64,000 bases of DNA from contig OX621266.1 in assembly GCA_951640165.1 (NCBI GenBank), positions 5,642,001 to 5,706,000 on the forward strand, written 5' to 3'. Of this stretch, positions 54,561 to 64,000 are shown piece by piece. Made by a program: the position numbers and the translations under genes. The notes below the pieces were generated by a model. It was not told where the DNA came from and did no database searches. It worked only from the letters and a program-made list of their open reading frames with translations. The stretch's first letter is position 1; every line of letters starts with the position of its first letter. This stretch comes from Pseudoips prasinana (lineage: Eukaryota > Arthropoda > Insecta > Lepidoptera > Nolidae).

Positions 54561-55570
54561 TTGGACGGAGATCCGTGGGGGCGCCTTTATCGTGCGGTTC
54601 GAGGGAAACTTCGAGCCGCGGCGTCTCCACTCACGGAGAGTCTCCAACACGACCTGCTGGAGGAAGTAGTGGCAGCCCTCTTCCCGGCAAGAGCGGAGCA
54701 CACGCCACCGCCGCAGAGCCTACAGAAGAGAACGCCGTCAGCGTCCCAGAGAGATGTAAAAATAATAAGTAATTGACCAAAAACTATGTTTTCAGTACAA
54801 AATACACAAAAACTATTGTTTAGAGTCGATTTTAGAAATATATATGTGTATTATAATGAAAACGAAGTTACTTTATATATAGGGGGGCTAATATTAAACG
54901 ATAGACACAAAAATAATGATTGGAATCGTATGTTTGTGGATAGAAATATACGTAATGTATGGGCAAAAACTACCCGCCTCGTAACCTCGGTTCGGGTGAT
55001 GAAAATTCTAAACTTGCGAATATCTTATGAAATATTGGTGCGATCACCGTGTTTGCGATGTCGTTGGATGCGTCTTGACGAGAGCTAACAGGTAAGTAAA
55101 TAAACAGAGTAGGGTACAGTAGAAAACTAATTAGATATCACTAAAAAACTATAATTTGTAGTAGAAAATTAGGCTTTATACCAAAGAACTCAAAGATCAT
55201 GTGTCTTACAACCGCAAATAGGGTGTAGGCGGATGCGTTTCCTTGAGTTTTTGATATTAGAATTATAAAAGCTATATACACTATGTAAAAATAATAAGTA
55301 CCTAATTGACCAAAAACTATGTTTTCAGTACAAAATACACAAAAACTATTGTTTAGAGTCGATTTTAGAAATATATATGTGTATTATGATGAAAAGGAAG
55401 TTACTTTATATATAGGGGGGCTAATATTAAACGATTGACACAAAAAGAATGATTGGAATCGTATGTTTGTGGATAGAGATATACGTAATGTATCGGCAAA
55501 AACTACCCGCCTCGTAACCTCGGTTCGGGTGATGAAAATTCTAAACTTGCGAATATCTAATGAAAATTAA
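54561..55570 (+). repeat. R1-type shard and two copies of the 250-bp motif (inverted composite)
   Basis: 54561-54715 reads DPWGRLYRAVRGKLRAAAS. 54786-55088 and 55320-55570 repeat the motif FRVDFRNIYVYYNENEVTLY; the second copy has substitutions and an early stop. Confidence 0.55.
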
Positions 55571-55708
55571 ATACTGGTGCGTTCACCGTGTGTGCTTGTG
55601 TGTTGATGAAGGTTATTTAAATCAGTGACCCCTTGCCTGTAGAGCCTTCTTTTAAAATTGCGACATTTTATTTCAGTGACCCCCTGAGCTATGGTTCAAA
55701 ACCAGTAA

Positions 55709-55883
55709 GGCTTCCTACGCACTTTGCGGCTAGCCGCATTGCGGCCAGCCGTACGGCTGACCGAACTCAGATATTTGCACCAGACAGTAGTTTTTATTCG
55801 CACTGTGATGCGGCAGCCGGTCAGCAATATTGATTGCTGACGGCTGACCGCATTCCGGCTCACCGCATAGTGCGTAGGAGGCC
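55709..55883. mobile_element. PIF/Harbinger-type MITE (inverted counterpart)
   Basis: 175 bp with TAA flanks at 55706-55708 and 55884-55886; GGCTTCCTACGCACTTTGCGG and CCGCATAGTGCGTAGGAGGCC ends. Confidence 0.7.
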
Positions 55884-56001
55884 TAAGGGTGCCCTCGGTA
55901 TTTGTCGCTAAAATTAAAATTCTGATTGAGAACATTCTGCGTTCACCACGTGCTCAGTGCCTTTAATTTGTTCTTATTAAACATAAAAAAAGAAAAGACT
56001 T

Positions 56002-56142
56002 GTACAGACGCCAGCACATCCAGCTACCCCAATCTTTCAAATTTCTCCAATTGAAAGGGTACCTTATGCTTTTGTGATAAACTCGAAAATCTATAAAAGA
56101 AATTTGACAGATTGGGGTAGCTGGATGTGCTGGCGTCTGTTC
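56002..56142. mobile_element. Tc1/mariner-type MITE (copy 4)
   Basis: GTACAGACGCCAGCACATCC and GGATGTGCTGGCGTCTGT ends; inverted counterpart of 33029-33167. Confidence 0.75.
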
Positions 56143-57293
56143 TTGTCAAGCTGCTGAATGTATGCAGGAGTCTAATTATTCTATTGTATCGATAAAAAGA
56201 TTGTCTACTACATTAGTGACGAGCAAATATGCTTGTGATATCTTGCTGGCATTGTTTATGAAACTTATATTTTTTCAGTGACGCAGTTGTAACACAAGAG
56301 GGCATCTTCGAAAAAAATGGTGAAAAGTCGCGGGATTGTGAGTATTGATTTTCTTTGTTTAGAATGTTAATATCCTTTTATATATCCCTGTTCTACACAC
56401 TCAGGATACACAATCACTTTCACTATTTTTTTATTAATATAAATATTGCTACACTGAATAATACAGAAACGGTACAGTATGTGTATCGGTCAACAGTCGT
56501 CGAACGAATCCCCTCTGCTCGCTGAGGCCATCTCACACCACCTCAACGGGGACGGAGGACTCCGTTCCGGGGCTATTGCCCCCTGCCGGAGGTGTCAATG
56601 CGCGTCCCGCTAAATAACGGGACGGTCGTTGTGTTCGTATCCCAAGGGAGAAGATACTGTAGAATGATTCCCCCCTTTTTATGGGGGGTGGGTTATAGCT
56701 ATTTGCCGTGACCTCTGTTGTTGGCTTCTGGGCGTGCCTGACCTTCCATCCAATATTTCTACGTGTTGTCGAGCGGTCCGGCCACACCAGGTGAGACGCT
56801 CCTAAGGGCGAGGCCCAGCGAGGCTAAACAGCTGTCGACAGCAAACGGACGGTATAGGAGGGACGCTTGTTGACCACCTTTTATATTGAAATTACAGCAA
56901 ACGGTGGGTAGCGACACTAGCGACTGATGCAGCTGTAGTTATTCACTTGCTCGCTGCACTTGTTGTTTGCTAATGTACTGGCGACATCGTCATATTTTAA
57001 TAATATGTAACACATTCAAACATAAATGATATTATTATTGAAAACAATTTTACAGACATCTTTAAAATCAATTTTACAAATTAAAGTGCGGGCGGGAATC
57101 AAACCCACGACCCCGGGGTATACGGTCTCATGTGCGTTAACCGCACCGTGGTTCTGAGACTTGAATTTATACAATCCATTCAATATTTCTTAACGTATTT
57201 AAGACGCTTTTAACGCCATCTTACCGAAACCTACACGGCTAACAACGGCTGGAATATCAATACTTAGATGGAACAATTCCAACAGATGGCGCT

Positions 57294-57610
57294 TTATCAA
57301 AAGAAATGCTTACCTGATTAGGTTTATACATTTGATGTTTAGTAGCACTGATCTTGACAGTAAATCGTTTTGTCATATAAACCTCTTTACAGTTAGAATA
57401 TAGTATTCTGAAAATAAGATAATAGCCTCTCTATTATCTTATTTAGGAAAGGAAATATTGTTAGTTTTCAGTTAGGGTTTTCCAAATAAATTAAAGAAAA
57501 ATGTTATGGCAATTTTATACAGTAGGTAATTTAAATCAGCTTTGGTAATTTAATGAAATTCAGTTGTCTGGTGCAGCAGTGAAAGTATCTTAGGCTGATT
57601 TTAAGCATTA
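57294..57610 (-). repeat. Block B, inverted copy
   Basis: Reverse complement of 48715-49000, with a small insertion duplicating CTCTCTATTATCTTATTT. Confidence 0.75.
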
Positions 57611-58085
57611 ACCTTATTGACCTTAATGAACCAATTCATAAAATAAGAGAGTAAGTAGATAGTAGTATTCATGGTTAATTTTAATATCACAGGTTAATTA
57701 AGGTTATTTAGACACTAGACAGGAAATAAATAAACAATTATTTAGGATCTAGAATACACAAAAGATTATTCTATGTTTAGTATTTCTGGATATAGGTCAC
57801 AATTAAAAGTTTTTAATTTTTAGTATTTTTACAAACCTTAGCAAATTGAGGTTTCTTCTTATGTTCATAGATATACATACAAAACTGAATATAAATTTGT
57901 AGGCATTCTTATTCATTCTCTTGATGTAGAATATATAAATAGGAGTAGTTGTAGAATATCACACTGTGGCAAAGTCACTTTTGATTATATAAACATCTGA
58001 GTAATATGATCATTTCGATAATTCTTCCACTATAGATATGATCAATTCTAGTACTTCTTGTACAACATCTAGAAACTATGTTGTG
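57611..58085. other. No recognised gene
   Basis: AT-rich and not matched to other parts of the window. Confidence 0.5.
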
Positions 58086-58345
58086 ACGGTCACCGTAGCC
58101 TAGTTGGTAGTGCTCCTGCCTACAAAGCTGGTGGTCCTGGGTTCGAATCCCGGTAAGTGCAAATATTTGTGTGATGAGCACGAATATTTGTTTCTGAGTC
58201 ATGGATGTTTTCTATGTATATAAGTATTTATCTATCTATATAAGTATGTATATCATCGCCTGGTACCCATAGTACAAGCTTTGCTTAGTTTGGGGCTAGA
58301 ATGATCTGTGTGACAGTGTCCCGACATATTATTATTATGTTTTTT
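58086..58345 (+). mobile_element. tRNA-derived SINE, family B
   Basis: GACGGTCACCGTAGCC head, B box GGTTCGAATCCCGG, tail CGACATATTATTATTATG. 58346-58749 has nothing recognised. Confidence 0.85.
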
Positions 58346-58749
58346 TATTATTATTTTGATGTTGATAATATTTTGCCACGGAGACGTTATACTGCCTTCA
58401 CAATTAGAATTTGGCGCCGTTATCCGTAAATACCTTTGACAACACAGATCTCGAATACTTTCCATGTACATGTTGCTAGATTCTAAATACAGTAGCGGAG
58501 TAGTAAGTTGATGTTTCGTATAATTCAATAGGTAAATACGTAAATCTAATCAAAGTCCAATTGTACAAAATTTGTCTATAGGAACATTTGTACTAGATAT
58601 AAATAAAGTATATCTTTGTAAGATCAAATATTACGATCGATTGTTTTGAAAAAAAATAAGGTTATCTATTTTGACATGTCAGAATAATGTTGCCAGTTTT
58701 GGAACAAATATTCGGTATGATTTTAGGTGTTATTACGTAAGGGGACAAA

Positions 58750-60302
58750 TTTTACGAATAGATGAGATATTAACACATAGGTGACTTCTTAGGATTTTAA
58801 AGAGAATTACTGACAGTAATAGGTAGTATAAAGGTGTTGATAAGTTAATAGGTAGAATTATGTGGTAAATAAATTTTCTATGGATCTGAACACCAATTAT
58901 AATTTTGTTACATGCATAAACTTCTTAATTACTCTTTGGAAAACATTTAAAAACAGACATCATTATAAATAAAACATGGTGCGCATCGTTTTTCTGTGAA
59001 TTATTATTATTATCGAACTATTTAGAAAATAACGAGTGAGACATAAAAATAGATTTATTAATTATCAACAATCCACATTCCAATTTTTATTATGAGAAAC
59101 GGAACATTGTTGTATCAGCTGTGAACGGCAAAGTCAACTACTTTTCTTTTGTTTTCGGCCCTAGCTTCTTCGGCCTTATGAGAATGTCGAATACAGAGAT
59201 ATTATAATATAACAAGATTGCGCACTCCAAGATTTAGTTCAAAGTAAAATCAACTCAAAGTCTTTAAGATACAGTCCATTTCTCTTTGTAGTGTACCAAT
59301 AGGAAAAAACGGACCACTTGAGAGGCTCTAGTGCTAGAATCTGTACCTGTCTAACAGATGGCCAGCCTAAAAATAACTTACTTGACGTATAAAATAGTAG
59401 AATTTTTGGTCAAACACCTAGGATCATGTTTTCATATAACTATAATCAAATAATTTTTATTTATTTAAGACGTACACAACGTTTTTTTAAACTATGTCTT
59501 ATTCTTTGATAGCTTTTTAAATACATTTAATTTGGGTTTAGTAAATTCAATAGCAGTATTTATAAGAAATGACGTTTACCACACTCAATTTGTAAACAAA
59601 TATGGCGAATGTTTGTTTTGAAATTATTTATCGTATTGTGCTGCAATCCAGTTCCAATTTGCTTAAAAATGGTTTTAACTTGTTGCGTGAAAGGGTGTAA
59701 AAGTGAGGGTCATCTGGGGAGTGGTATATCTTTTCATGTAAGTGTTATCTTGTAATGTTTCTATATTTTGGCTAAGTTCAGCAACAGGGTAACCATTCGT
59801 TACGTATTTAATGGATCGTTTTTCTAGATTTCCCAAAAACGAGGAATTGAAAAAAAAATGGATGAATATTGTTCCCGGTAAATTTACAAAATACGCGGTA
59901 GTTTGTGGATTACATTTTAAACAAGAAGATTTTTCAAGTGTTTCTGGTGCGTTCAAGAAACGTCTGAAAATAGATGCTATTCCATCAAATTTCAAAACAA
60001 CAAACATCAAAAAAGAATATAAGTAAATAAAACATATAATATACTTGAAAACTATTTGGATACATTACGTTTTATATATAGATCCTTTAAAAGCACTGCA
60101 CAGGTAGTATGATTATACTTCAAAAGTAAGTTTATTCATTCTCATAAAAACAAAATTTTAAATTTGGCGCGTTAAAACATTCGCATAATTCCACGACGCA
60201 TGGTCACTCTATTAGAAGGAGATGCCATCCAAAACAGCGACTTCTTGCTCGGGCCGTTTTTGCTCCCTCAGTGCGCAATCTTGTTATATTATAATATCTT
60301 TG
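58750..60302 (+). mobile_element. Flank Y plus P-like element copy 2 (59194-60302)
   Basis: Near-identical duplicate of 45076-46628. The element is again 1,109 bp, with GTCGAATA in front (59186-59193) and GTCGAAT behind (60303-60309), directly followed by the terminal repeat of an oppositely oriented copy. Confidence 0.83.
59669..60026 (+). pseudogene. THAP zinc-finger remnant, copy 2
   Basis: Block 1 (59669-59737) and block 2 (59811-60026) encode the same THAP residues as the 45995 copy, with no amino-acid change seen in block 2. Confidence 0.78.
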
Positions 60303-60309
60303 GTCGAAT

Positions 60310-62314
60310 CAAAGATATTATAATATAACAAGATTGCGCACTTGTTTTAACGCGCCAAATTTAAAATTTTGTTTTTATGAGAATGAATAAACTTACTTTT
60401 GAAATATAATCATACTACCTGTGCAGTGCTTTTAAAGTTACTCTTCGCCCCACTGCATACCTAGGTATACGTATTCGAGATGTTTTCGTTACTAATACTT
60501 TCTTTATTTTGTATGCCTCTCTGCATGCAATATAAATTAAATTATACCAAGATTATTTGTAGATTTTTTAAACGTTTGGAAATTATATAATTATTTATAG
60601 TACAATTCCCGCCTAATGTAAGTGTGAGTAGTGGTAGATATTTTGGATAAAGGCAGTAGACTTTCCAAATATTATATATTCGTTATGTATCCAAATAGTT
60701 TTCAAGTATATTATATGTTTTATTTACTTATATTCTTTTTCGCAACAAGTGTTTTGTGTCAGTCGGCTATAGTATTCTAGGATAATTATTGTAATACATA
60801 TATTCAATATAGATTAGATTGTGAAAATCAGGTAACACTAATAGACTACAGGCCCGATTTTTAAATTTATTCCACGGATAGTACTATACTCACTACCTTT
60901 ATTGAAAATATCTTCTAAGTGGCTTAATCTAAACAACTGAGATAATTTTATATCTTTTGTTATTAATAAGAGTGTAGCAATTGTCTATTTCTTACCTATG
61001 TACATAACAAACACTGACACGAGGAAACAGTAGCCTCGTTTTAGTGTTAGATATAGTGAAATAGACAATTATTCATCATCATCAATAATTATATAACTAA
61101 TTAAAACTAAAATTATCACATGTACGCCAACTTAAACAAAATATACTAACTACATTGAAATGTTAGAAGTTCACATACTTAGTGGTCAAATAAGCTTGCT
61201 GTTGACAGCAAACTATGCATATTTGTGACGAGCGAAGCGACCCCTCATTCGATTATTAAAATATAAATACCCGCAACCTTATTTTATATATTTACATATA
61301 AGTTTTAGATTTAATATTTAGAATAAATTTAGAAATTATGCTTGTTTTAAAGATAATATTGTACACGTCTGTTTTCTAATACACAGATATAAAAGAATCT
61401 ACCGTCTGAGGTACAGGCTCGGCCTAGTTTAGACGTTAGTGTTCACTTAGAATAATGTAATAAGTATAGAAACATACTCTTAGATTAAGAACAATGTAAA
61501 CGTATCACTTAAGTCAATAAAGATTTTTATTATTTATTATTATTATTATTATCATCATTACAACTTAAATAAGTCCACAGCTGGACAAGCCTCCCTCAAG
61601 AATCATCTTGAGGGGATATGCCATAATCGCCACGCTTGGCAGGCGGGTTGGCGATCGCAGTATGATGGTCGTAGTACTCAGAAGGAAGCTGCTTCCCGTC
61701 CTCTGGTAGATATTCCCTCGGGTCGACTTCTACGCCCCCCACGGGATGAGATGGGGTGATGACATTCTGATTCTGATATTTGTCGCCGTCACCACACAGC
61801 AGACAATTATTACTTACGTATAAAATACTTAATATACATTACGACAGGTTGGAAAAATCGTTTGTTGTAAGAGGCAACTATCTCGAGTAGGTATGCTTAG
61901 TGGCTGGTAGTGGGGAATAGTATTTTGTGTCAATGTGCAAAAACTCTAAAACAAATGTGAATGTTATTTGTAATAAAACAGTTAATTGCTATATCAGATT
62001 ATTATTTACCGGGAACAATATTCATCCATTTTTGTTTCAAATCCTCGTTTTTGGGAAATCTAGAAAAACGATCCATTAAATACGTAACGAATGGTTACCC
62101 TGTTGCTGAACTTAGCCAAAATATAAACATTATAAGATAACAATTAGTTGTGAAAAGAAATACCACTCCCCAGATGACCCTCACTTTTACACCCTTTTAC
62201 GCAACAAGTTAAAACCATTTTTAAGCAAATTGGAACTGGATTGGAGCACAATACGATAAATAATTTCAAAACAAACATTCGGCATATTTGTTTACAAATT
62301 GAGTGTGGTAAACG
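60310..62314 (-). mobile_element. P-like element copy 3 (minus, long variant), interrupted by a provirus
   Basis: Starts with the terminal repeat CAAAGATATTATAATATAAC at 60310. Its 60440-61080 part mirrors 36580-37220. A LINE-like 3' end ((ATT)n tail, 61085-61553) and an RTE-tail repeat (61555-61800) lie inside. THAP block 2 remnant (ends early at PGK-stop) is at about 62025-62080 and block 1 at about 62150-62218 (minus), without the GTAAGT donor. It stops at 62314 where the provirus LTR begins. Confidence 0.72.
61555..61800 (-). mobile_element. RTE-tail-like retroposon
   Basis: Inverse of 36335-36575: GTCCACAGCTGGACAAGCCT to CCCACGGGATGAGATGGGG. Confidence 0.65.
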
Positions 62315-62662
62315 ACATACGAATACGCCAGCCAGAGGGTTTAAAAAATACTTTAATTAATATAAAAATTGAATATTTTACAATTTAAACTTAGCGTCTA
62401 GACTCGGACGATGGTGGTACCGAAGTGAAATACATATTAATAATTACATTATAACGAATGTGGGAAAAAGGTAAAGCGCACATCTTCTGTCAGCAATAAT
62501 GAAGTAGGTGCTAGGTTACACGAGGCGGCGACACGGGGCGGCGACACGCACGAGGCACAAGCTCAGCAATTACGACACTTGCGTATGATGAAATATAAGT
62601 GTGTGAAGTAAACTGCATCACGCCGCTACTCAGCATATTCGGTGTAGGCAGGACACGTAACT
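62315..62662 (-). repeat. 3' LTR of the provirus (boundary at low end approximate)
   Basis: The minus strand starts AGTTACGTGTCCTGCC right after the purine tract. AGT starts are typical of errantivirus LTRs. The other end is placed where identity with the P-like element resumes. Confidence 0.55.
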
Positions 62663-62673
62663 CCTCCGCCCTC
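62663..62673 (-). promoter_or_regulatory. Polypurine tract of the provirus
   Basis: The minus strand reads GAGGGCGGAGG between the env stop and the LTR. Confidence 0.75.
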
Positions 62674-62683
62674 AGAACAGCAA

Positions 62684-63405
62684 CTATTCGAGAACTTTGA
62701 GTGAGAAAGTTGCTGGAATATTCCTCTCTGGATTCGATATACTTTGGGTATCATAGGTGATCTCTTCTGTTTTAGATTCTACAGCAACTAATTTAGTGCG
62801 TTGTCTGTAGCGGCGAACAGCGATGACGAATACGAGTACGGCTGCACCGAATAACACTCCGTAGAAAGGGATAGTTGTATGGTATAGTGTTTCTTTCTGC
62901 TCTACGGGTTTTATATGTATTGGATGCTGAAGTAAGATCTTGTCTTCGATATTATGTAGATTTTTCAGGTTTATAGTGCTGAGCTTGAAATGCGGGATGA
63001 CTGTAGATTGATTGACATAAAAATTTGGCGAAATCTCCGCTATTTGAAAACGTTTTATAAGTAGCCTCGTTGTTCTCTCGGACGATTACTGATTCCTTCC
63101 CCAGATATGATGTTGATTAAACTTCGGGCATTCAGCCTCCATGTACATGAAGGTTTTTCCATCGGTTGCTATATAGGGATATGGGGAATAAGATTTCGGA
63201 AGGATTTGTGAGGGGCAATGCAATTGGAAAGTAAATGGAGAAATGACCGGAATTCTAAATACAAAACTATTCTATTATCTGAATAAAAATAACTATGTAT
63301 TATGATTTTGTGGTATTCCCTCAAATCTGTCCATAATATCTGATTGTGACTATATATAGTTTTCAAATGAATGACAATTCCTCTTAAAATATCAAAGCTT
63401 AACAT
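62684..63405 (-). pseudogene. env: Env C-terminal half of the provirus, frame-broken
   Basis: Minus strand. 63405-63169 opens with DILRGIVIHLKTIYS and then leaves frame near 63240. A second open stretch follows in another frame to about 63045. The last stretch to the TAG at 62684-62686 contains a hydrophobic anchor (GVLFGAAVLVFVIAV) followed by basic residues and a cytoplasmic tail of about 35 residues. Two frame changes make it non-functional. Env of these insect elements is a membrane fusion glycoprotein. Confidence 0.7.
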
Positions 63406-63566
63406 ACTATGATATGTGCTTGATGCACGAATAAAAAATTAAACTATGTATATTCTATCCTAATTAATGCTGTAAGCATTTTAACGTATTATATAGCTAA
63501 AAGTTAATTAAACCTAACAAACTGAAATAAATTTATATTTTATTATATATGAGCTATTCTAGTGCC

Positions 63567-64000
63567 TTAGTCAGGTGGGCGGTCCAAGTTACCAGAAGTA
63601 GTCTGTAACAATTTTGATGATTTAGGGATACGTTTAAGTCGATTTTTGGCAATGGGGCCTCTCTTTTTAGACGTGTATATATATATCGGTAAGTCAGCTA
63701 GCACGGTATCATGCGTATAACGGGATGCGGTCTTTTGTCGGCTTGCCAATGGGTTGGTAATAAATACTTGTTGATCGGGTTGGTACTCAATTTCTGGTTC
63801 ACGGGTCTTATTACGGTTTTTGATTAAATTAGTGCGATTTTCCAAAGAAGACTCATTTATTAAATTATATACGGTCTTCATTTGCTCGCGATGATTTAAA
63901 ATATATTGTTGCATTAAGTGCTCGGATAAATCTAAACTTAGGGGGTCACGAGGGTCAAAATGACCTCGAATTATATCGTGGGGTCTACATTTCGAAAAAC
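63567..64000 (-). CDS. pol: Provirus Pol, integrase C-terminal end (partial)
   Basis: Open from the right edge to TAG/stop at 63567. It reads KCRPHDIIRGHFDPRDPL, then after about 50 residues VFITNPLASRQKTASRYTHD and RLKRIPKSSKLLQTT, matching the end of gypsy/errantivirus integrases. The ATG at 63914 is internal. The catalytic core would lie outside the window. Confidence 0.78.
   Translation of the reverse strand, partial: FSKCRPHDIIRGHFDPRDPLSLDLSEHLMQQYILNHREQMKTVYNLINESSLENRTNLIKNRNKTREPEIEYQPDQQVFITNPLASRQKTASRYTHDTVLADLPIYIYTSKKRGPIAKNRLKRIPKSSKLLQTTSGNLDRPPD

Larger units (their letters stand above)
53441..57293 (-). repeat. Composite repeat Q, inverted copy, split by a LINE
   Basis: Reverse complement of 31878-34612, apart from a 1.0-kb LINE at 53464-54478. 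Its outer end (57293) lies inside a copy of block B: the text CATTTCTTTTGAT is interrupted at the Q boundary, whereas the B copy at 48990-49000 is uninterrupted. Confidence 0.8.
62315..64000 (-). mobile_element. Errantivirus-like insect endogenous provirus, 3' part (runs off the right edge)
   Basis: Order on the minus strand from the right edge: end of pol (integrase C-terminus), env C-terminal half, purine tract, LTR. This is the 3' layout of env-bearing gypsy-type elements. It interrupts P-like copy 3 near 62314. Confidence 0.75.

Noticed and set aside
45076..62080. Single large inversion or segmental duplication explaining all shared blocks
   Set aside because: Block order differs: composite Q and the P-like long variants are not in mirror order, and Y plus P-like copies 1 and 2 are direct repeats. 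Independent events fit better.

Overview
The window looks like lepidopteran (moth or butterfly) nuclear DNA. It is AT-rich and dominated by insect-type mobile elements: several tRNA-derived SINE families, a 5S-rRNA-derived SINE, Ty3/gypsy LTR elements, 5'-truncated non-LTR retrotransposons, P-like and piggyBac-like DNA transposons and MITEs. The only host gene recognised with high confidence is the insulin receptor substrate homologue (chico/IRS), on the minus strand. Two consecutive coding exons of its IRS-type PTB domain lie at 19903-20086 and 1356-1481 and join in phase to give a continuous PTB reading frame. Everything between them is an 18.4-kb intron. A weaker host candidate is one serine-protease-like exon at 41408-41505 (minus).

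Region by region. 1-1345: a retroposon carrying a 73-bp tandem repeat. 1356-1481: chico exon. 1482-19902: the intron, which holds SINEs, a complete 4,335-bp gypsy element (3497-7831) with identical 101-bp LTRs inserted into a SINE, and a 5,326-bp LTR-bounded element without coding capacity (10216-15541, minus) inserted into another SINE. It also holds MITEs, a LINE fragment and more SINEs. 19903-20086: chico exon. 20288-23066: a repeat element inflated by 34 copies of a 75-bp unit. 24286-25532: CA-rich microsatellite. 25.5-31.3 kb: LINE remnants, a Cys-rich exon and a decayed insect-retrovirus env fragment. 31.9-34.6 kb and 53.4-57.3 kb: two inverted copies of a 2.7-kb composite repeat.

36.0-37.4, 45.5-46.6, 59.2-60.3 and 60.3-62.3 kb: four copies of a P-like element family with about 31-bp terminal inverted repeats, an 8-bp target duplication at the best copy and remnants of a THAP DNA-binding domain. 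46.4-48.0 kb: a 1.6-kb palindrome abutting a piggyBac-like transposase C-terminus. 38.0-39.4, 50.0-51.5 and 53.5-54.5 kb: 5'-truncated LINEs with long open reverse-transcriptase C-termini. 62.3 kb to the right edge: the 3' end of an env-bearing, errantivirus-like provirus (minus strand) that interrupts one P-like copy.

Apart from chico, the coding sequences belong to independent mobile elements and not to a shared pathway. The window shows a deep nesting history (element into SINE into host intron; provirus into P-like element; LINE into LINE; LINE into duplicated composite). No bacterial-type operon, CRISPR array, intact tRNA gene or intact rRNA gene was found. All calls are from reading the sequence; no database search was run.
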